From: Zerene cesonia
Lineage: Eukaryota > Arthropoda > Insecta > Lepidoptera > Pieridae
Direction: 5' to 3'
DNA: 64,000 bases
Assembly (NCBI RefSeq): GCF_012273895.1
Contig: NC_052123.1
Location: 5,157,482-5,221,481, forward strand
Positions 25,068 to 36,181 of this stretch are shown here, piece after piece (position 1 is the first letter of the stretch; every line of letters begins with the position of its first letter). The notes below the pieces were generated by a model. That model did no database searches and was not told the DNA's origin. It saw only the letters and a list, made by a program, of their open reading frames with translations. The position numbers were made by a program, and so were the translations under genes.

Positions 25068-25190
25068 TTTTTATGTCACCGTCGGCAACGAAGCTGGTGG
25101 ATCGCCTGATGGTAAGCGCTACCACCGCCCATGCACATTTGGAGAGGCGTAAGGACAATTGCAGACTTTACGCGTCTACAGATGGATTGC
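25068..25190 (-). repeat. SINE family C fragment, reverse
   Basis: TTTTTTTTATGTCACCGTCG is followed by GATCGCCTGATGGTAAGCGC and GCCCATGCACATTTGGAGAG, the diverged sub-type also seen at 50289 and 61000. Confidence 0.6.
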
Positions 25191-25959
25191 CGACAAACAA
25201 TCAATAACAGTATCGGTGCATGCGCACTCTGTAACCCAATAATTAGGCAAAATATTTAGTTTGTATATCAAATATTATTGTATATTATTGTCGAACGCGT
25301 ATCTTCAATGAAAATAGAAGCGAAAAGCGTTCATTGTTAATTTTATCGTATAAATCGCATAAAATTATAAATTCTCTCTATATGTCTCTCTTTACGCCTT
25401 TACACTTTAAACCTCTGAACGGATTTTGAAATTTGGACATAGGTTAGATTCTTGATCCCCTTAGGAATAACTTGCCTTTTATGCGGGTGAAGCCGAGGAC
25501 GTAAGGCTAGTTGTTTATAATTGAATTGTTTTATATCTCGACAAAGAGAAGTTATAAATACGCATAAACTTTCCCGTTTAGAATACCCGAATGAAGCGCA
25601 CATTCCTTTAAAATACGCTGTATCCTTCCTGCTCTGGTTGGATTGTAAATTCGTTATTTTTTTAAATCTCATCGCATTACTAGGTTATAAACTATCTATG
25701 TAATATCAGTAATAGTAAGGAAAAGGATTAGAATTTCATCATCTACAAGGGTTTATAGTTACCCATTAGGGCAATCTTTACGCTATCATGTCAGAATCAA
25801 ACAGGTGTGAAATAGGTTCCCAATGTTTTTCTAGGTACAAATATTATGTATTTACAAATATATCAACCTTTAGCTTTGCTAAATTAAGGAATAAACATTG
25901 TTCTAGTAGCAGGTTTTCGAAGCAGTAGTAGAATGGGTATTTCATTATACTCTGTAGCA

Positions 25960-26195
25960 CTGAATCCGTTCAAACTGTCTTACTATCACCCCGTATCCTT
26001 TTCCTTACCCTTCCCAGTTCAATTCTTTACTACTGCGACGGTAGTAAAGAAATTTCCCTTTTCCTTATCCCTTACGTTACTACTATTAAGTGGGCAGGGC
26101 ATTTGCAGCGGCACTACCTCTGCGAATGTTCATGGGTGGTGGTGATCGCTTACCATCAGGTGAACAACCACCCCAGCTGCCCGCTATTACATAAA
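25960..26195 (+). repeat. SINE family C, 5'-truncated
   Basis: It keeps the pyrimidine-rich middle, GAATGTTCATGGGTGGTGGT and TTACCATCAGGTGAACAACC, then TGCCCGCTATTACATAAAAT. An internal repeat of TTTCTTTACTACTGC-like sequence is inserted. Confidence 0.65.
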
Positions 26196-27111
26196 ATAAA
26201 ACCAGAACGAAAAACCAACATTGTCCACACCGAGATAGGAATAATTAGGTCAAATTAGGCCACACTTGTTTTCTATTGTCTAAATTAGGTTATTTTTTGG
26301 GTCAATGCGAAACAAAGAGATGTTTATCATAGCACCTTTGACATGCCATAATATAATAAACAATCGTTCTGTTTGTTCGGAGGTACCCATGGTACTTATC
26401 ATGCGATAATGATGAAATTGGGTTACATTGATTGCAAATCATTGGCAATTATTATTGCATGTTTGTTATTGATTTGACGGATAATTAATTGTTCTAGATT
26501 CTAATTAGTAGCGTTGATTAATTTTTAGCTTATGTAGCATTTGATTGCTTTATAAATGATTGTTTTTTTGTTTTTCATTGAAAAAATTCTGATAGTTGAC
26601 ATTTGGTTTTGTGTTCTATCTGCTGAAGTGAAAACGTGGGGAGGCTAAACATTCTCAATTGTGAAAGAGTTGAAAAGGATGTTAGTTACTTTACCATACC
26701 TTGTTTCAATTATTTATGTATTTTAAATTATTATTAATTTATGCTATTTCTTTAAAAAACGTATTCTTTAAACATGAATAATGTTATATTTTAATGTATT
26801 ACATTATAATAAAACAATGTAGAGTTTTTAGTTCAGATACATGACTATTTTAAAACATTTTGAGATGGGTTGATCTTTTTACGCAAATGATTTTAACATA
26901 AATTTAAACTTTTTTGTGCACTATTAAATGACATTTTACAAATATAATAAGTGAATTTATTATTTGTCAATAATCATTTATGCTAAACGGCGACTCGCGC
27001 TTGGGCATTTAATTTTGTGTGGGAGCAAACGACCAAATGCGTCATCAAATGCGTCAAAGTAAAATATCAAACTTAATTTGTGTTGCAATCCAAAATGGGA
27101 GAATGTATGGG

Positions 27112-27190
27112 GATTTATATACATACAACATATATACATACAACATATATACATACAACATATATACATACAACATATATACATACAACA
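27112..27190. repeat. Tandem 15-mer array, about five units
   Basis: Five near-identical units of ACATACAACATATAT. The period is a multiple of three, so the minus strand reads a five-residue Met-Tyr-Ile-Cys-Cys repeat by chance. I see no other coding character. Confidence 0.85.
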
Positions 27191-27379
27191 TATAATATAG
27201 ATATAACATGTTAAAATTACTTAGGTACAGTGCTGTTACATGAAATAACTAACTGCGTTAGTTATAAGTAGTGTCTAACTGCTTTAATTATATAAAAAAA
27301 TGTCTTACTAGTAAAATAATTCATTAACTACTACTAGAATAATTTTTTTTTAGAAGATTTTCTGTTCTTTAAAAATTGA

Positions 27380-27549
27380 TCTATACTGTATTATAAAGAG
27401 GTAGCTTTTATATTTTGTGTGTTTGTAACGTTTTTACACAAAAACCACTTTACCAATTTGAAAAATTCTTTCACCAATAGGAAGCTGTATCTTCACTAAG
27501 TGACTTAGGCCATTATATGTACCACGGGCGAAGCCGGGGTGAACAGTTA
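27380..27549 (+). mobile_element. Helitron-like element, family B
   Basis: It begins TCTATACTGTATTATAAAGA and ends ACCACGGGCGAAGCCGGGGT, about 55 bases before the acceptor of the coding exon at 27606. It sits within the likely branch-point zone of that intron. Confidence 0.55.
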
Positions 27550-27605
27550 TTCATTTATATATTCGAATGCTATGAAACTAAAAAAAATACTATCTTTTTT
27601 TGCAG

Positions 27606-27734
27606 AAAATCGCTATCATCAGCATTATCCTGCTAATTTGTATATCGAGTCTCATCCGAGAATCGAACGCCATGCCCCCGTGGTTGTCAAAGACTAGCGG
27701 AGTTTTCACGGAGTCAGCTGAATGTCACACAGAT
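27606..27734 (+). CDS. Signal-peptide exon of small secreted cysteine-rich protein
   Basis: A pyrimidine tract and TTTTTTTGCAG acceptor lead into 43 open codons that end at a GTAAGT donor, phase 0 at both ends. The first 22 residues form a signal peptide: one lysine, a hydrophobic core (IAIISIILLICISSLI), then RESNA, with a good signal-peptidase site after SNA. The mature part begins MPPWLSK and carries the first of six cysteines (AECHTD). Codon use, splice signals and the match in phase with the exon at 30606 argue for a real exon. I do not recognise the family. Its product would be secreted. What it binds is unknown. Confidence 0.75.
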
Positions 27735-27827
27735 GTAAGTATAATCTAAACATCTATATTAAAGGCTATATATGTACCACGGGGGAAGCCCGGGCGGACA
27801 GAATAGTACAGAATGGTACCTGGAGCG

Positions 27828-28155
27828 AGGAAGTTTTTTTCTTTTTTATGTCATGCAACTGAGCTGGTGGGTCGCCTGATGGTAAGCGATCACCACCTCC
27901 CGGGAACATTCGCAGAAGCAGTGCTTCTGCAGATGCGCTGCCCGCTTTTAAGAGGTATGGAAAAGGAAAGATTTGACGACTGGAAAGAATGTATGGACTG
28001 GGACGAGTGACGAAACGGGCATCCGGCTCCCCACTCGCCGTACGAAACATATTGGCATGCTACTATTTCACGCCGGTATTCTGTGGGGGTGTGGTACTAA
28101 CCCGGTGGGAGCTGGCCCAATTTCTGCCGAAACGTGCTCGACTCCCCACATTAAA
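27828..28155 (-). repeat. SINE family C, full length, reverse
   Basis: It reads TTTTTTATGTCATGCAACTG, CGCCTGATGGTAAGCGATCA, then GAAACGTGCTCGACTCCCCA at the far end. It lies in the intron between the two exons of the secreted-protein gene, in antisense orientation. Confidence 0.75.
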
Positions 28156-28603
28156 AACTTATTCGATTCTTAAACTTTACCAAAATAACAATAAATTTCT
28201 ATCAAACCCAAAAATAATTTTATAATTCGGTTCAGAACCCGTGTACTTATCGAGTAACAGTATCAAAAAAATACAATCGTCTTGAGAACCTCAATCGCTT
28301 TTGAGAACTTCGCTCAGACACGATATTTGGGCTACTAAAACATACATACACAAACGATATCAGTTTGTTTGATTGATAGAACGATGGAAACAATTGGACC
28401 ACATTGTCAAAACACTGACATTGACCCGCTGACTTACTTGATTAATTGGAGTGATAATTATCTCGTTATCGCTATATACAGCGTTGTCAAATATTATCGT
28501 TTTGGGTACCGCGAAACCGTGGTATTTCTGCGTTTTAGTTTTCGGTCGAGTTTCATATTGTGAAGGAATTTATTCCTGAATTGAAATAGCATTTGTTAAA
28601 TTT

Positions 28604-28807
28604 CTAGTTTTCTGCCCGAAGCTTCGATCGCGCAGCCGATGGAAAGATAAACAGATGGTTTTCTATGGATTGCCGTCCGTTACCAGGGGATTTCTTGGAT
28701 AAAAACTATCCTGTCTTGAATTGAATTTCATCCGAATCGGTGCAGTGGTTTAGGTGCAAATAAGTCATAGATAGATTGAAAATGTTACTTTCAAATTTGT
28801 ATTATTA
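28604..28807 (-). repeat. Degenerate non-autonomous element
   Basis: It contains TTTCATCCGAATCGGTGCAG and TGGTTTAGGTGCAAATAAG. A related piece lies at 59280-59350 (ACCTTAATCGGTGCAGTGGT). Confidence 0.4.
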
Positions 28808-28975
28808 CTAGCTGTAACCCGCGTCGTCACTCGGGTGACACCCGGGGAAAATAGTACCCTCTAGGGTCCTAATAGACTATGATCTATGTCTATACCAAAT
28901 TCCATACAGATACGATAAGCTATTTTCGCGTAAAAGAAAGAACAAACATCCATCCATTCATCCATACGTCGGCAA
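28808..28975 (-). mobile_element. Degenerate Helitron-like element related to family A
   Basis: It starts TAGCTGTAACCCGCGTCGTC and contains ACCAAATTCCATACAGAT. Other members of this sub-family are at 29974-30144 and 51764-51905. Confidence 0.4.
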
Positions 28976-29210
28976 ATCCATTTGTAGAGGCGTAAGGTCT
29001 ACAATCGACTTCCAAATACAAGTTTATGGGCGTTGCCAACAGGTCTATTGCCGACGGTGTCATAAAAAAAATCTTTAGCTAGTAAGAATATTTGACCGAT
29101 GCTCGTAGGCAGAAGATCAATGGAAGATAGAGCGTTATAATTATGATATAAACATTATCATACATTATTTATGAGATCTGTCTTAGTTCATATGAAATAT
29201 GAACAGCCTT

Positions 29211-29520
29211 TAACCATCATCATCACCATCAGCCCATATATGTTCCCACTGTTGGGACATAGGCTTCCTATGAGGTTTCAGGATATAATCCACCACGCTG
29301 GCGAAGTGCGGGATGGCAGATGTCACATGTCGTCGAACTTTTGATTTTTGGACATGCCGGTTTCCTCACGATGTTTTTCTTCTTCTTTTTGAGCAGTGGT
29401 GATGTTACACATGCGCAGATACATTGAAAAATCAATTCATTTCCAGCTCTCGCACTTGATCTCGAATCCCGACTTGTCGATTTTAAGTCAGAGGTCCTCA
29501 CCACTGAGCCACCATTGCTT
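29211..29520 (-). repeat. tRNA-derived SINE, family D, reverse
   Basis: It matches 13295-13608 in reverse: CAGCCCATATATGTTCCCAC, CGGTTTCCTCACGATGTTT, then TCCTCACCACTGAGCCACCA at the tRNA-like end. Confidence 0.75.
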
Positions 29521-29973
29521 TTTTATGTCCAGTCTTTAATGGGTGAATATAATTCACGTGACCTATTTTTTAGTTTTACTAGCTTTTACTCGCGGCTTTG
29601 CACGCGTTAAATTCGGAGCAAATTTCTAGACGCTATTATACTTATAAACCTTCCTCTTGAATCAATCTATTTATTGAAAAAATCCCATCAAAATCCGTTG
29701 TGTTGATTTAAAGATCTAAGCATGAATATGCAATAAAAACGCGATGAAACGACTTTGCTTTATTCTATTTTAAGACGTACGTACGGACCTACGTAGCCTT
29801 TTTTTATAAATGGACAATTCAACGAACAAAGAATTTTTCAATTCGAACCAGTTTCTGAGATTAGCGCAACAAACAAACAAAGATTTGTTCTAGTTTATAC
29901 ACCAACATTCGTTTCTATAATAATATAATTTTAATATGTAATATATTCATCATAATATTTTCTTTATTAGTAA

Positions 29974-30144
29974 CTAACTGTAACCCACAGCGTCACTCGC
30001 GTGGTATCCGGTTAGAAAGTAGCCTATGTGCTAATCCAGACTATAATTTATCTCTGCACCAAATTTCATATAGATCCTAACCGAAGTTTTTGCGTGAACG
30101 AGTAGCAAACATACTGACAAACTTTCGCGTTTATAATATTTGTA
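29974..30144 (-). mobile_element. Degenerate Helitron-like element related to family A
   Basis: It has CCAAATTTCATATAGATCCT and ACTTTCGCGTTTATAATATT in the reverse orientation of family A. Confidence 0.45.
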
Positions 30145-30605
30145 TGAATCTTCATATGTTAAAATAATGTTTATAAAGCTACGTTAGGTGTGTACGTGCG
30201 CTCGAACATGTATTGATATAAGTTTTTACCACGTATACTCTTTGTTTTTATAATGTTCAATAGAGAGCTTTTATGAAACTATTGTTTATTCAAAACCTGT
30301 TTTCCTGGATTCATGCATTTTTTACTTTTATATTTATCATTGACTAGATTTACTAGTTGAGGGACAATTTACACTATCCCGGGTTTTAGTTCCCGTTTCC
30401 TAAAGATATATCTGTACCAAATTTCATCAAAACCAATTCATTTGTTCTAGAGTTATAAATGGTATATAATGGTTACAGTAGTACATGTAAATATTTGTTC
30501 TAGTTTATTTTATATATACACATTAATAGACAATCTTAACTTGAACATTTAATCTTATAAATGTCACCTAAGGTATCAAAAGTTTGACAAATATTATCTT
30601 TACAG

Positions 30606-30758
30606 GACGAGCTCCTAGACCTCTGTCAAAGATGCGCCAAGCTAACAAAGTCCAGACTCGCCTACCCCGCGTGCTGCTCCACAGACCTCCAGGCGAGGAA
30701 GTGGTGCTCTGATTATGTCTACTTCGGCCGGGGACAGTATGACTTTTATTTGATTTAG
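30606..30758 (+). CDS. Terminal exon of small secreted cysteine-rich protein
   Basis: A TTATCTTTACAG acceptor opens 50 codons to a TAG. With the exon at 27606 the joined protein is about 100 residues. The mature part has six cysteines spaced C-x9-C-x2-C-x12-CC-x9-C, enough for three disulfides. The block is GC-richer than its surroundings and its start is typical coding sequence. Near the C-terminus VYFGRG offers a Gly-Arg site that could be an amidation signal, and ARK lies in the last cysteine loop; both are speculative. A weak alternative donor (GTATGA) 20 codon-bases before the stop could replace the last residues. Function unknown; secreted signal, growth-factor-like or protease-inhibitor-like roles are all open. 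Confidence 0.75.
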   Translation, partial: DELLDLCQRCAKLTKSRLAYPACCSTDLQARKWCSDYVYFGRGQYDFYLI

Positions 30759-31048
30759 AATATTTAACGCACATGAAAAAGGTATCTATAATTGGCCCCA
30801 TAGTATTATGAAGCTATGCTAGCGATAAAAAAACGGCATTGATATGAGTCGCTAGCGAAATTGTAATCGTCTTGTATTTTCGTTAGTTCTAGATATAGAA
30901 ATTTCCTGTAATGGTATTGTTTGAATACTTGTCTGGTTTCGTAAATGCTTTTTGTATCTCATACATCGAAAATATCCTAAATAATGTGTTATTTCTACGA
31001 AAAATAAGCGGCATTTTGGGTTCATGAGAATATTATTTCTCTATCGGT

Positions 31049-31054
31049 AATAAA
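31049..31054 (+). terminator. Candidate polyadenylation signal AATAAA
   Basis: The first AATAAA after the TAG at 30756, about 290 bases downstream. Another lies near 31159. Either could end the transcript of the small secreted-protein gene. Confidence 0.4.
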
Positions 31055-32186
31055 ACAATGGCTGCTCTGAAATAGTAACATTAATCACGGATATCTTCAG
31101 CTAGTTTGAATTAGTTTGATAAAGTTGTACATGCTAAAAAACGCTTTAAATCAATTAAATAAAGTCCAATTTCTCTGTCTGAATAATATTTTAGGCTTAT
31201 ATCAGAATCATTTGCTTAAAATAATTAGATGTAGAAAACATCCCGATAAAACGTGTATGGTATCTATGTGTCTATAGTTAATATATTATATCTATGAATA
31301 TTATCTATCTATATATCTACAATGTTTTTTAAAGAATGACTAAATCCGGTTTTAATCGGTTTCTTTGAAAATGATTGGCGAATTGATTGTTCTTAGAAGT
31401 TGTTTCTAAAGCGATATGTAAAATCAATTTAAACCTACAATTTTTATAAGCAACCAAAATAATATATACATATATCTGTTTATGTTTATTTGTAGCCCGA
31501 ATTCTTAAATAAAATGTTGGACATTTAAAACAAGATGGCGCTGTAATTAATTCACGACAGTGTTTAAACGGAAAATTATATCTTCAATTATTATTATAAA
31601 AGTACTATTTTATTAATGATAGAATATTATCAAAATATAAAGTTTATTTCTATCACATTTATTTAAAACAAATGTGAGGTCTGTAGTGAGAACGAATTAA
31701 TATTTTTTTTGTCATACCACTCTCTGCTTTTAAATAATGTGTATAATAAATTGGAAACTATTTTTGGAAGCGATATATATACGTTTACCGTCGTAAAGTA
31801 AGTAAGCGTGATTTTGAATAATATATTTGTATTATTTTTTTTAACATTTAAAATGTAAACATATAAAAATGAGAGTAATTGTAAATTACATATAATACGA
31901 TTAGATTTCTAGAAATTGTATATCCTTCGAATAATTATTTAAATTAAGTTTAATTAAATATTATATACCAAATGTATATTGTGAATGTGTAACGAAGTTT
32001 AGTTTTAAATTCAAAATATGGCTGTGATAATATAGTTTATGTATAAACACTAGATATTAAGGATAATAAACAATATTTTTTATTTATGCAGTTTTTTTTC
32101 TTTCCGTTGTCTTCACAAAACTTTAAAGTGAATTATAATGAAAATTGCGAATACCTTCTTCACTTAATATTTACTTTTGTTGATAT

Positions 32187-32365
32187 TCTACTAATATTAT
32201 AAACGCGAAAGTTTGTAAGGATGTGTGTGTTTGTTGCTCTTTCACGCAAAAACTACAGAACCGATTGCAATGAAATTTGGTACGTAGACAGCTGGACAAC
32301 TGGAATAACATATAGGCAACTTTTTATCCCGATATTCCTACCGTGAAACCGTGGGGCGCAGCTAG
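32187..32365 (+). mobile_element. Helitron-like element, family A, with internal deletion
   Basis: It begins TCTACTAATATTATAAACG and ends GGGGCGCAGCTAG then T. About 20 bases before the tail (the CGGGATACGGACTTACGCGG block) are missing. Confidence 0.7.
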
Positions 32366-33039
32366 TCATTATATAAATATACTGTAAAATTTATTATATG
32401 GAATGATTAGCTGATCTTAGCGGAAAGCTCTGTTATGCCAGAAGGCCCTTATTCCTTGGGGTAAAGTAAAAGTTAGTGTTAGTGATTAAAAAAAGATACA
32501 TTTTTTTGTCACCAGGCCATCTTCAAAAAATACTCTCAAAAAAAGAGCTTTTGGTGGAAAAAGTAGATGTGCAAGATGACATAGTAGCATGTGGGATTCT
32601 AACCCACTATAACCTCTTTGGTGGACAAACTCAAAGGACAGTGGCAGAGATCCTATGAAACCACTAGATTATTCATCTATTCTGCTACCCACCCAATTCA
32701 TATTAAAAATACATAAAAATTGGTTCAGCCGTTTCGAAGATGTAAACCCCGTAACAAGCGACTTTTATATTTATATTTTTAGAAGCGTCGATTAGTAATA
32801 AATAAAAATACAAATGAAAAATCCATAAATTTTATTAACACTAATAATATTATAACAAGTATTATGTACAAAATTTCTAATTGTACCTAGATTCGATTTC
32901 AATGTGAAATAAATACATCAATAATCTTTCATTTTTCATACAGAGAACAAAAAACATAAAAAGATTGAAAAAGATTCAATCTTCTAATCCTTTTTAATTC
33001 ATACAGACTAAACTATTTGAAAACAACGAAAATCGGTAT

Positions 33040-33110
33040 GGCGGTATAGCGAGCCCCAGATTCTAATCCCGCCTCGTGATCGATATTTTTTAAGTTTTTA
33101 TGTTTTTAAT
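33040..33110 (+). repeat. Fragment of tRNA-derived SINE, family T
   Basis: It keeps GATTCTAATCCCGCCTCGTG and ATC, then a diverged T-rich tail. Confidence 0.4.
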
Positions 33111-36013
33111 ATATTTAAAAATGCAATAAAAACTAATAAATAATAATTGTTACACAACTTGCAAAAATACAACAAAATATTTAAGTAGGTGAAATATAAA
33201 TCACTTCTTTTGATGTAATTAGCTATTAAAAGCATAGTTGTGTTATAATTATTTTATTTAAGAATATAACGAGACAGTTAAAAAGAAGCTTCTGGAAAAC
33301 GTAATTACAAATACTATAATATATAATATAAATTAATTTAAAACTTTAAATATTTTTGGTTCAAATATTTGAAAGTAAACGGTAATTAAACGAGTATTTA
33401 TTTCACATTATTCATATTAATTTAAGCACTGTAGTGCCGTTTTAAATGTCTGAATTCAAATCTAAAAACACAGTCGACACCTCGGCGATACTTTTAGATT
33501 TCATTATTTACATTAGTACATTAAAACTTATATTTACTAGACATTAGTTTCATATTTCAATGACCTTTGGTATGGTACAAGAAAAGTTTTCTTTATTAAA
33601 AACACAAGGGTAAATGAAGATTAAGAGCTTCTGTATTATGAAGTTGTTTTTATGTTTGCTGTGATGAATAAACTCAAAAATCTTAACTTAGTCGAAATTA
33701 AAGCTTCGCATACGAAACCGCGGGACGCTACTAGTGTAGAATAAATGAAGAAACTTAGTACAAACAATAATATCATCATAACAAAAGAAAAGTTTATTGT
33801 ACCTCACCAAAATTTTTATTAATCAAAACCAAGAAATAAATTAAAGCAAATTAAAACTCCTTAGAGGAAAAAATAAATGCCGATCACACTATGGGCCTTA
33901 CAACTACAAAAATAACAGTTTCTAGTGCCATGTTGTTTTCTTGAGGGAGTATACTTCGTACGCACTTTTAACTGGATTTAAACAGGGTTTATTTCAAAAG
34001 TGATGTAGCGATTTATGTTATTATTATTTAGTGCAGTTTTAAAGCATTTCTAGATATTTTTATGCAATAAGTCAATAATTATAAGAAGATTTACAATTTA
34101 TATAGCCATTTCAGATTCATGTAAATGAAATGAATTTAAACGAATTTGAATGCTCAATAATATAAAATAACTAGTCATTGATGAAGAGAATGTGTTTATT
34201 GTATGTGAATAAGCCATGTTTTAATCCGGCTCCGGTGCTTTTACGAAGTATACTCACTGCAATACAATATTACAAACAATTGTTATTTGATAACACATTT
34301 AATTGAGTTATTTTACAAGTACACTGTTATTTAAATATAATTTAGTTCGACAAATTGTTATTTTGTTGAACAATTTTAAATTAATAACAGTTAAACGTAA
34401 AGATACTGATATTTAATTTAGTCGCACTATATTATGTTTAAAATAATATTTGGTGCTTTTTTGGGTGCTCTTAAATGCATATAACTTTAATAGAAATTCA
34501 TATTAATGGTGACGCAAATCATTCTTGAAGATATTAAAAAATATAGTTATTTTAGAATTTGTTTAAAAATTTCCAGTTTTTGGAATAATCTGAAAATATG
34601 AAATGGGCGAGAGACTTTCAAATAGCGTCACTGATAGCTTATTTAACACTTTATATAAGCTATTGGTGATAAACAGATGGATAACCTGAACAGAGTTGTA
34701 AAATTACCTCAACTTGGGCATTATCGACTTATGTTTTTACAAAGACAATGCGACTAAATTAAACATACACAGCATCCTAACAATTTACTTATAATATATT
34801 TTCTACAGTTCGATTACAATAATTTACAATAATTGGGTGGATAACGATTAAAAATCCCGCTTGGACGGAAATTGTGATCTAAAATAGTGGTTTATTAAAA
34901 TTTGCATCGCGACCTCTTTAAATTACTTGAAACATTAACTTCACGCATTTAACGTTATTACAGTTGTAAATATAGATTTGTGAGAACAAAAAAATGTCAA
35001 AAGTCAAGTATTATTCCCATATTATTATATTCTGTGACAGCCGTAATGGCTTAGGACATTTTTTTTATTATTCACGCTTAAAGTTGCCTCTGATACCTGC
35101 AAACTTTCTCTCGATGAAGTGTGACTACAAATTTTATGACCTTTTCATGAAAATGACTATAAAAAGGGTAGAGAAGGAGAGTTGTTTCGATAGTTTAAAC
35201 ATAATTTAAAAAGGTCGTGATACGTTATCACTTTTGGAGACTGGGAAGCGATAAACATAATTTTAGAAGACTAGCAACACCTTCATTGGCGCTCTTGTGA
35301 TGGTTCCTTAGCGGTGGTGAACAGTAGCTACTAGTAGACCGTATTTCACCTTTTTATAAATAAATAAAACAAAACCTTCAATTCTTTCATAAAATCGCTG
35401 GCTTCTTCTTTAGATAAAGAAATAATTAATATAAGAAATAGATAAGTCATTATGTAAGAAATAATAATTTAGTTCACCGGGAATTTTTGTATTATTCACT
35501 CACAGGTATATATATTTTCGTTGTTTATTTTTTATATTATTCGCTTTGCAGTCTCCTTAAGTAATAAAATAAATTTAATAAAATAATTGAAAAAGAAATA
35601 TTAATAAAGCGTTTTTCAACATTTGAATTATGTGTATAATGAAATCATGTTATAAAAATATCATAATCGCAATCAATAATGAATATAAATAATTCTCTAA
35701 TTTCGTGATTTATCCTAATTTAATTGCAGAGTATTTTATGAAAACTACATTTATATACATTTTGTCTACAGACAGTTTTGAATGTACAAACATCAAGATT
35801 TTCTTTGGTTGCGTTGAAACGTTGGTCATATCTTAGGCGACGGTTACCGAAATTTTGTAATTTATCTTGTAATAATCGTGATAATATATATTACAGTTAA
35901 TAATTCGATACAGTTTTTATATAAACCAGGAGATTTCGTGTTATGTATTGATAACATAAAAATAAAATCAAAGAATAACAGAAAAAATGTAAAAAAAAAA
36001 TCATAAAAAAGAA

Positions 36014-36181
36014 TCAAAGCATATCATCGTCCGGATTCTGTTTCTCGTATATTTCCTGCATTTTCTGTTGATCCTTGACTTTCTTCATCTGAGCGTATAT
36101 GGAGGCCGCTTTGTAGTTTATAGGCCCATAGTCTTTCATATCGGCATCAGCGTATATAAATTGGTCTTCGGGCCTGAATGG
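36014..36181 (-). CDS. Alternative 3' coding exon of the receptor
   Basis: A CCACAG acceptor opens 55 codons to TGA, beginning PFRPEDQFIYADADM and rich in charged residues. It starts in phase 0. The exons at 38133 and 39892 both end in phase 0, so either could splice to it if the 37362 exon is skipped. It carries FIYADAD and SIYAQM (a YxxM, the motif bound by PI3-kinase p85). If spliced after the 37362 exon, which already ends in a stop, it would be 3' UTR. Coding-quality sequence argues that it is translated in some isoform. Confidence 0.7.
   Translation of the reverse strand, partial: PFRPEDQFIYADADMKDYGPINYKAASIYAQMKKVKDQQKMQEIYEKQNPDDDML

Larger units (their letters stand above)
16620..27605 (+). 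other. Large intron (inferred) filled with repeats
   Basis: I find no other coding exon in this interval on either strand. Its longer open frames lie in repeats or AT-rich DNA. It holds the SINEs and Helitron-like elements listed separately. Long unlisted parts (16.7-18.0, 18.6-19.9, 22.7-25.0 and 26.2-27.1 kb) are AT-rich with nothing recognisable. Confidence 0.45.
30759..36013. other. Intergenic stretch between the two convergent genes
   Basis: It is mostly AT-rich, with the expected 3' UTRs at either end and a few repeats (32187, 33040). No exon with splice sites is visible. A plus-strand TTTATT at 35524-35529 reads AATAAA on the minus strand, about 490 bases past the stop at 36014, and could serve the receptor gene. 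Confidence 0.55.

Noticed and set aside
26978..27184. MYICC repeat peptide
   Set aside because: Product of a 15-base tandem repeat whose period is divisible by three.
27112..27190. CRISPR array
   Set aside because: Contiguous tandem units without spacers, in a eukaryotic genome.
32476..32658. 60-codon frame and a tRNA-like phrase near 32600
   Set aside because: No splice sites or family match; the GGGATTCTAACCCACTAT phrase is too diverged to call a tRNA.
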